Source of the DNA: Heliopora coerulea
Lineage: Eukaryota; Cnidaria; Anthozoa; Scleralcyonacea; Helioporidae
Reading direction: 5' to 3'
DNA: 64,000 bases
Assembly: GCA_030142905.1 (NCBI GenBank)
Contig: JASJOG010000010.1
Span: 2,803,501-2,867,500 of the forward strand
Each line of letters opens with the position of its first letter. Position 1 is the stretch's first letter. Below the pieces are notes generated by a model. That model was not told the DNA's origin. It worked only from the letters and a program-made list of their open reading frames with translations, and made no database searches. The position numbers and the translations under genes were made by a program. Shown one piece after another: positions 56,865 to 64,000 of this stretch.

Positions 56865-57080
56865 CTTGTTGCGTTTCACGCCAACCTATCACGGCACGAC
56901 TTTAGATCGCTCCCCATGCATGCAAATCCTTGTAATTGTTTGCATGAGACCGGTTCGAAACATAAACTCGGACCAGTCTCACTCATTTCGGGTGCTGGAC
57001 CGACACGAATGAAAATTAGACCGGTTCGAACTCGGACCGGCACGAAATTTTCTTCATGAAAACGCAACACCTCTCCAGAT
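56865..57080. repeat. Small inverted-repeat element with ACCGGTTCGAA motifs
   Basis: TTGTTGCGTTTCAC near 56868 is roughly complementary to CATGAAAACGCAACA near 57056. ACCGGTTCGAA occurs twice and CGGACC(A/G) repeatedly inside. Possibly a MITE. Confidence 0.4.
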
Positions 57081-57459
57081 CAACCATTGATGTGGCAAAG
57101 AATAAGAAAAGCATTTTTGCTGGAAATAGAAACTGGAAATGCGGACAGAAATGTTTGCAAGAACATGGCTTTAGTTTCGTTCCAGTCCCATATAAACACT
57201 TAGAAAATTGTCACTTTGGTAGCGGTCTGAATTCGTACCGATCTCATCATCAGCCCCTTACTAAATGATATTTTTATTTAATTTGATCGCATATTTTTCA
57301 CCTGTTGCAGTTTATAAATCTTTTTATTGCCAAAGCTAGTTAATAATATTAACAATATATCATAAATAATTAATGTCTAATTAATAAAGTTGTACTACCC
57401 AGATCATGTAGTTCAGCAAATTTAGCTGCAAGATGGTTTTATTAAACGGTTTATCTATC

Positions 57460-57470
57460 TGTCTATTTGT

Positions 57471-57533
<63 letters not shown>

Positions 57534-57680
57534 ATCTATCTATCTAATCTATCTATCTAATCTATCTATCTAATCTATCTATCTAATCTATCTATCTAAT
57601 CTATCTATCTAATCTATCTATCTAATCTATCTACCTAATCTATCTATCTAATTTATCTATCTATATATCTATCTATCAAT
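57460..57680. repeat. (TCTA)n with 13-mer higher-order repeat
   Basis: About 16 TCTA units are followed by about nine copies of a 13-bp unit CTATCTATCTAAT, then decay. The longer unit arose from the tetranucleotide run. Confidence 0.95.
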
Positions 57681-57689
57681 CATAAAAAA

Positions 57690-58510
57690 ACCAAAGAAAA
57701 AGATCTGAGAATTCTGTGTCATTCGTAGGGTTTGAATCCTTAAAAGGAGGATTAACCCAAATTAAGGCAAGATCAATCGTGTTTTTTTTAAAAGACAGCT
57801 ATCCTCATTTGCTTTAAGACTATGGTAAACTATATATCGGCAGACAGCTTGTGACCTAAAGATCCTTGCAAATTGTATTTTAGGTCATCACAAGGCGTTG
57901 CCATCGGCAACCAAGCGGTATAAGTAAGTGGTCACATGCTGTGCATGACCAACCTGAAGTTGAGAAAAGATAACTTGCTAAAACAACCATAAGTTCAACT
58001 TATTTTCTGAAATTTAATAGTATATTGAATGATAGCTGGGATGAACAGAGGATTATCATTTCGTCTTGTTTTAAGAACTCAAGCCGCAACATGTATTGAA
58101 TTTGATTGTATCAAATTTCGATTAACCTTTTTTGAATAATTTTGTTTCAAAAAAAGAATATGAAAAATTCCTCTGCTTCAAACCCAAACTGGTCCGAGCA
58201 CATCAAGCAGGAGAATATGAGCTCAATTGAATAAATTGTTCTTGAGATATATTTTCTTAAAGGCAAAAATTGTACGAAACGCGAAAATTGAGCTCAAATT
58301 TTGGTTAATGGTACAAGTTGATTTTTAAACATCTTACGTGATAGATAATATTAACGCGGAAGCTAATGGTTACAGCTTCGTGCGAGTGATATGGGCATAA
58401 CTCTCCCATGGGAGGAGAGGCAGGTTGAGTCAGCGGTATAACAGCGGTTTTGCAAGGAAGAGTGCGTCCAAATATATTCGGCTACTCTAGGATAAGATCA
58501 GCGATCATTA
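57690..58510. other. No gene recognised
   Basis: AT-rich sequence without supported features. Confidence 0.5.
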
Positions 58511-58513
58511 TGG

Positions 58514-58835
58514 CACATTTTCATTTGTACGGATACGGGTACGGGTGCAGCAAAAATCGCGATAACTTAAATATAAGCTAAGTGTGTTTCCATATTTATG
58601 TATGTGGACAGGGATGCAGACACGGCATGCGCACACGATTTTAAGAATCGGATCATGTAGCGATCCTGCCATTGCCGTATACGGATTCGTATGCGGTTGC
58701 ATATAAATTCTCTTTAAAAGACGAAAAAGTCGCAATGGAAACTGCTTAAGTGGAAACAAAAGAAACGTGTGCGTAATCAGCACTCAGATTCATATCATGA
58801 TCGTATCCGTAGCCACGCCGTACAAATGAAAGTGT
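58514..58835. mobile_element. Short MITE with CATTTTCATTTGTACGG termini
   Basis: The left end (CACATTTTCATTTGTACGG) and the complement of the right end (CCGTACAAATGAAAGTGT) form imperfect TIRs. The interior is rich in CGTAT/ATACG palindromes. About 320 bp, no coding region. The target duplication is not clear. Confidence 0.6.
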
Positions 58836-59580
58836 AGCTGTACACAGACTGACATAGTGCACCCAAACGTTACAATGAATTTGCGAACCAGACTTCGAGA
58901 AACCAAAGGTTTTCTGTTATGCTACGTTTCGGTAAGGCTTTTTTCCCTTTGAGCTTAGCCATGTAGCTGAGATGACTTTAAGAACAAGATTTAAAATAAA
59001 AATAGATTTCCTGTAAAATGTCGAAACAGGAGTATAAACTTTGCCTTGTTTTGTTCTTTACGGTTTGCCAATGGTTGCCAGTTAAATTCTCTCAATACAG
59101 TGCTTGAACTGATGTCATAGGGTCTGCCATTTATGACTCTTGCAGCCCTATTCTGCATTTCCTGCAGTTTGTCTAATAAATATTTACTACAATTATCCCA
59201 AACAAGGCGGTAACAGTCAGAATGTGGAAAAATTAAAGCCTTATAGATGGTAATCAACGTTGATTTAGGAACGAATGCTTTCATTCGCCTCAACATACCG
59301 ATACCTTTCGTAACTTTTGCAATTGTATTGCTTATTTGATTTTTCCATGAAAGATGTTCATCAATACCTAACGTATATAATAACGTATATAATATCTAAC
59401 GTTTAGTTTGTTTTACTCGTTTTATATTTGCTCCCCCTATTGTTATCGTAGGATCAGTATTTGACTTTACTAGCCGCTGCCGAGAGTCAATTATCGTATA
59501 TTTGGTTTTTTCTTTATTTAAAGTTATTTTGTTAGCTAGCAACCACCGGTGAACCTCTTCTAAATCTGTATTTAGATGCT

Positions 59581-60196
59581 TTAGAATCGATGTAATTGAA
59601 GAACCAGGCGGAAAACGTATTCGAATGATGAAAATCAAGGCCCAGCAAAAAATTCTTAAGACAGGCATATATGTGTCAAAAGGTTCATTAAGATCTAACG
59701 TTTCGTTACTTAAGACGCAACATCATCAGAGAATGAAACATAATACGATGAAACAATCACTAATATATTATTACGTAGCTAATTAGAATAAACTGGCGTT
59801 TGAGAGGAAATAGGAAGTGATGAGATGTCAGAGGTGGCAAAGAGGGTAAACGCAATCAGAATAAGGAAAGAGGAATTGAGCTTGATTGAGAGTTGAGGGT
59901 AGGATTGAGTTTGTGAATGAGTAAGCTTTCTCTGATGAGGAGTTCATAAGTGATAGATGAAGAGGAGTGAGAGAGGATGGTGAAATCATCTGATGTAGTG
60001 GGATGGCCAGTGTCGTGGTGATGTGATAGAATATTTGTTGTGGAAAAGTTTAAGCTAATTAGCTATGTAATAATATATTAGTGATTGTTTCGTCGTATCA
60101 TGTTTCATTCTCTGATGATTTTGCGTCTTAAGCAACAAAACGTTAGATCTTAATAAATCTTTTTAAGAATGTCTTAAGAATTTTTTGCTGGGCCTT
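59581..60196 (-). mobile_element. Truncated PLE inserted in the LINE, with 12-bp target duplication
   Basis: Flanked by TATTTAGATGCT at 59569-59580 and 60197-60208. Both ends carry the same terminal sequence in inverted orientation (GGCCCAGCAAAAAATTCTTA near 59640, its complement near 60180). The centre encodes, on the minus strand, DTGHPTTSDDFTILSHSSSS and ELLIRESLLIHKLNP, the end of a PLE GIY-YIG domain. Only ~60 codons of the element are left between the inverted terminal repeats. Confidence 0.85.
59692..59735 (-). ncRNA. Hammerhead ribozyme motif in inserted PLE
   Basis: On the minus strand: CTGATGA (59729-59723), stem II GTTGC...GTAAC, GAAA and ACGTT. Three pairs of stem I (TCT with AGA) flank the GUU cleavage triplet. 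The core is complete. The inverted copy at 60112-60150 has AAAA instead of GAAA and should be inactive. Confidence 0.6.
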
Positions 60197-62119
60197 TATT
60201 TAGATGCTCTTGTATGTCTTCAACACACTTTCCATTCCTTGTTAAGTTCGTATTGTCTGCAAACATACTAGCGGTTGAAGATGACAGACAATTTGGCAAA
60301 TCATTTATGTATATGAGAAAAAGTAACGGCCCTAGATTAGAACCCTGGGGTATTCCAGATTTTACATAACATTGCTGAGATAGAGTTTCGGCAGTTTTAC
60401 ACATCTGGATCCGATTTGTAAGATAGGATTGAATCCAGTGAATTGTATTTCCTCTACATCCATACAGCATTAATTTTTTAATTAGAATATCATGACTTAC
60501 GCAATCAAAGGCGTTTTTAAGGTCTAAGAAAATGACACCGTTAAGGTGACCTTTATCTATGTTGTTAAGCCATTTATTCATAATGTTGAAGAGAGATGTT
60601 TCTGTCGATTGATTTTTCCTAAAACCCGCTTGTTGTTGTATGAGTATACCATTTGTTTCCATATATATATAAAGTTGGTTTGAAATTAATTTTTCAAATA
60701 CTTTAGCCACAGCAGACAGCACTGATATAGGTCTGTAATTATTACATTCTAATTTACTTCCTGTTTTATGTTAGGGGGAAATAATCGAGACTTTTAAATC
60801 TTCAGGAAAAATGCCAACTGTTATGGACTGGTTGAAAATCTTGGTGAAGATTGTAGCTATAGCGCCAGCAGAATCTTTTAAGAGTTTTGGTGATATCATA
60901 TCGTGCCCTGTTACCTTTAACGATTTGATTATAGGAAGTAATTTAAAGACGTTTGTCTCGGAAACATTTTGGATTTCGAATATTAAGTTACTTGATGTGA
61001 TATACGACTCCGGTGTCGTTGCACTCTCTGGCAGACCTTCAGCTAAATTAACTCCGATTTCGTCGAAAAATGTACTGAAGGTATTTGTAATGACTCGTGG
61101 TTCTTCGATTATCGTATTGTCAGTAATAACCTTAGTTATATTAGTAGTCTTAGATTGCTTATTTGTAAGTTTGTTTAACATCTTCCACGTGTCTTTCAGA
61201 TTCTTTTTAGTAGTATTAAGTGCACTCATAAAGTAATTGGCTTTCGTACTTTTAATTAACTTATTCAAATCATTTCGAGCTCTTTTATATGCTTCTTACA
61301 CATTTTTTGATCCAGTTTTTACGGCTTTTTTGTTTAAAAAGTCTCTATGATATATACTTTTCTTGATAGTATCTGTAATTCAAGGGACATACTTACTTCT
61401 CATTTTCTTGGTGATTTGAGGTGCATACATGTTAGCGATGAATACGAATTTATTTTTCCATTCCTCCCAAAGCGCATTACGGTTAAGCAAGTCAGCTGAC
61501 TGTATTAGGAGGATTTTACGTAAATCAGAACAAAAAACATTTATGTTGTAATGCTTGAATTGTCGTGTATTAATGAGTTTTGACTCTTTGCGTGGAATTG
61601 GTATTTTTCTACATATAGAAATGAGGCTGTGGTCACTTATTCCCAAGTGTTCCACACAAGATGTGTTTATAATTTCTGGTCTATTGCTGAAAGCTAGGTC
61701 GATTAATGTACTGGACGTTTGTGTTATTCGGGTAGGTTCTTTAATTAATTGTTGAATTTGAAATAAGTCAGCAAGATCTACAATTCTATTTGTTTGCGGA
61801 CTTATTTCGTCTTTTTTTAGTTGGGTCCAATCACAGTTAAAATCTCCAATTAGAACTACTTCTTTATTTTCAGAGTCCATCTTTTTAACATACTCTTCAT
61901 ACACATCAAAGAGTCCAATTGGCGAATCTGGCGGCCTATACCAAGTATTAATCAAAAATGACTTCGATTTTGGCTTGGATATCACAACTGTGATTGTCTC
62001 TAAATCATCTGCCATTAAATCTAGTCTCAGTTTGTAATCTATTATGCTTCTAACGTAAATGGCTACTCGACCTCCATTTCTATTTCTGTCATTTCGTTCA
62101 TATGAGGTCATATCCATTT

Positions 62120-62360
62120 TAATATGAAAGGGTGGATGGAGGGATGGTAGGATGGTGGGATCGAGGGTTCGAACGGGATCGGACGGGATCGATCGAAAGA
62201 GGTATAGCTATATACAAAGATATAGACCTAGATATCGACATAGATATCTAGATGTAGGTACACAGATATAGATATAGATACAGATACAGATACAGACATC
62301 GATATATATATATAGTAGATATAAATATAGATATAGGTATAAGTGTGTATGTATGTATAT
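62120..62360. repeat. GGGATGGA and GATATA low-complexity tracts
   Basis: A purine-rich GGATGG stretch near 62130-62190 is followed by degenerate GATATA/GATACA repeats to about 62350. Confidence 0.85.
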
Positions 62361-62552
62361 GGAGTTGACCATAGCCATGTAATTGATTGTATGTTCTTCT
62401 GGTGTATAATTCACCGTTGCTTTAAAGAACAGTCCTCTTTTCATTCATCACACGAAAGTTCAATATAACCATAAATGTCTGTGCACTACTCTGTATATAA
62501 TAAAAAAGTACTGTATCTCTTAACTAGATCCATGTCAGTGACACTGCCTTAG

Positions 62553-62675
62553 GAACAATCAGAAGTGTTTTTTTGCCTATCTTGACAAAGCTTCACCAAC
62601 AAAAAGATGAAAAGAAACTTATGGTGGACCTGTGGTGCAACTTTGGAAAAGTTTTTGTCCATAATGTGACGGAAG
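62553..62675 (+). pseudogene. Third copy of KH-gene exon 4
   Basis: After CCTTAG the sequence encodes LTKLHQQKDEKKLMVDLWCN and FGKVFVHNVTE, then donor GTATGA. It matches exon 4 at 21953-22085 but is shorter at its start, and its entry phase differs by one base from that of the intact gene. Neither exon 3 nor exon 5 is seen nearby. It could be part of another gene copy that continues beyond the window, or a lone remnant. Confidence 0.65.
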
Positions 62676-62953
62676 GTATGATAATCTTTCCGCTGGCAGT
62701 GCAGCTTGTAATCGATAAGTAAAGTAATCTAAACCAAAAGTAAAACAGTATTAATATCAGATTTCTGTTACAGCATTGTTGCAAGTTCTTCAAATTAATT
62801 CAAATTAATTTACAGGCAATGATCATCATTATTATTATAATTATTATTCTTATACTACTATAATTATTTAATAACATCACCATTTCACCCTCTTAGAGCT
62901 ATTACAATATAATTGCGCTAGTCTGCCGATAGGTGGTGTACACAAAATACATA

Positions 62954-63799
62954 CCGTATTTACTTGATTAAGCGTCTCCCCCAATTGAGTACCGCCCCCA
63001 ATTACCGCATATGAGGGTAAAAATATTAATGAGCCCCGCCCTCGAATAATCGCCGCATAAGGCGTAACAATGCGGAAGACTAATCGGAGCATTGTCAGAC
63101 TACAGTGAACTCGCTCGTAACGGAAAACCATCCAAGACGGACACCTCCCTAGACCACGATTGGTCCCGGCCGTTTATACATTATTTTACCATAAAAAAAT
63201 ATCTCTAAGACGGACACTTCACTAAGACGGACAACGGACGCTTTTCAGGTGGAAAAAGGTTCGAAATACCTCTTCGAGCGGACAGTCAATGGCTGGATAT
63301 TGCCATAATTGCCATAGAGCGGATAGTCAATGGCTCGGATAACGAAATTTGAATACGTCACAATAACGAAGGCAACTTTTGTTTGGAAAATTGACAAATT
63401 TTAAATCGAGTGGTTAACTACCTGACATACATTGAAGGGCTTTCGCTCGAAACATCAGTATCTTTCTAACGCGGCAGAAGGACGAGCGCTGAGTGACCGA
63501 GGTTTTAATCGGCTCAATACTGATGGCCGGTGTCAGATTACGTCATCTCCCTCTAAGACGGACACTACTCTAAGACGTACAGTGAGAGTGGTCCCGAAGG
63601 TGTCCGTCTTAGTGCGAGTTCACTGTATCATGAATTGTGCAAGGAGCCAAACTAGGAACATGTTTAATTTCTTGTTAGCATTTGCTTGTTATAGTTTACA
63701 AATGTCTTGGTTTTTTTAGAGTGCTGCCTCAGAATAAGCGTCGCACCTGAAACCCTAAAAATTGAAAGAGCGCTGCGACGCTCAATCGAGTAAATACGG
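62954..63799. mobile_element. MITE with CCGTATTTACT termini, interrupted by a second MITE
   Basis: Termini CCGTATTTACTTGATTAAGC and the complement of CTCAATCGAGTAAATACGG are flanked by TA (62952-62953, 63800-63801), as for Tc1/mariner or pogo types. Without the insertion at 63103-63625 it is about 321 bp. Confidence 0.8.
63103..63625. mobile_element. Pogo-like MITE nested in the previous element
   Basis: Begins CAGTGAACTCGCTCGTAACGG and ends CTAAGACGGACACC-type complement with CACTG, flanked by TA (63101-63102, 63626-63627). Repeated AAGACGGACAC motifs lie inside. 523 bp, no transposase. It is similar in termini style (CAGTGAAC) to the element at 5513-6476. Confidence 0.85.
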
Positions 63800-64000
63800 T
63801 ATTAAGCATACAGACCAATCCATGTTTATTCGACTGATTGACTAATCTGCAGTCGATGTGATAAAAAAAGCACAACCCTACTAAAAATTCACTGGTATTC
63901 TTTAAAAATACAATACTGTAGAAATAGGAAAGCTGGTGAACAATTGATTTGTTCTTGTATTTCCCCCTGGAATATAAATAGTTTATTTTATTTAGGCTTC

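Larger units (their letters stand above)
58985..62117 (-). pseudogene. CR1/L2-like LINE (endonuclease and RT), split by a PLE
   Basis: One frame runs from 62117 to about 60200 with at least three stops (near 61378, 61299 and 60769). An AP-endonuclease domain comes first (NGGRVAIYVRS, VLIGDFNCDW, SSTLIDLAFSN, LGISDHSLI). RT follows (AGFRKNQSTETSLFNIM, VIFLDLKNAFDCVSHD, KSGIPQGSNLGPLLFLIY). The catalytic FADD is FADN here, removing one metal-binding Asp. The element continues after a 616-bp insertion at 59569 (TDLEEVHRWLLANKITLNK) to about 58990. It is 5'-truncated before the full endonuclease start and inactive. Confidence 0.88.

Noticed and set aside
60811..61236. 141-codon plus-strand frame
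   Set aside because: It is the antisense shadow of the LINE coding region on the minus strand.

Overview
This is AT-rich, intron-bearing, repeat-dense metazoan nuclear DNA. The repeat mix (Penelope-like elements with hammerhead ribozymes, a DIRS element with a tyrosine recombinase, CR1/L2-like LINEs, Ty3/gypsy, pogo- and Harbinger-type MITEs) and the style of the host genes fit a cnidarian, most likely an anthozoan such as a coral or anemone. That assignment is inference; no marker gene fixes the species.

Host genes. Three loci carry recognisable host exons. (1) A minus-strand gene runs from 30031 down to 10788. Eight exons with GT/AG borders and compatible phases sum to 1605 nt (534 codons plus stop). 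It starts with two KH RNA-binding domains, and I do not recognise the rest. (2) On the plus strand, 51514-56441 holds an inverted paralogue of its last four exons with introns kept. A premature stop and a damaged splice acceptor make it a probable pseudogene. A third copy of one exon lies at 62553-62675. (3) On the minus strand, 49640 to 45636 holds the C-terminal exons of a UPF1/ZNFX1-like SF1 RNA helicase. Its tail, partly joined through a 16-nt microexon, carries a RHIM-like amyloid motif. The helicase N-terminal part is not in the window.

Mobile DNA, left to right. 1-2640: a Penelope-like element (PLE) with an RT/GIY-YIG ORF, an inverted copy of its own 5' part, and a well-formed hammerhead ribozyme after the ORF. 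3411-4485: two foldback structures. 5513-6476: a pogo-like element. 7497-7977: a foldback MITE. 11930-12290: PLE debris. 19040-21700: a decayed gypsy element inside an intron of the KH gene. 22961-23656: a Harbinger-like MITE. 24165-24440: a PLE 3' end. 24598-25775, 36540-37900 and 38205-39105: three copies of one unnamed repeat, one split by a LINE tail. 28690-29190: LINE fragment. 30085-30860: PLE. 34680-34896: MITE. 39962-44468: DIRS element. 44741-44935: Tc1 remnant. 54331-54516: Helitron fragment. 55831-55988: ribozyme-bearing palindrome. 58514-58835: MITE. 58985-62117: LINE split by a PLE with a 12-bp target duplication. 62954-63799: a MITE nested in another MITE. Microsatellites (TA, AAAT, AAT, TCTA, GATA types) separate many of these.

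Taken together this looks like a dynamic locus where an RNA-binding (KH) gene family and an RNA helicase with a possible death- or immune-signalling motif sit among active-looking retroelements. A shared role in RNA surveillance or antiviral defence is a hypothesis, not something the sequence proves.
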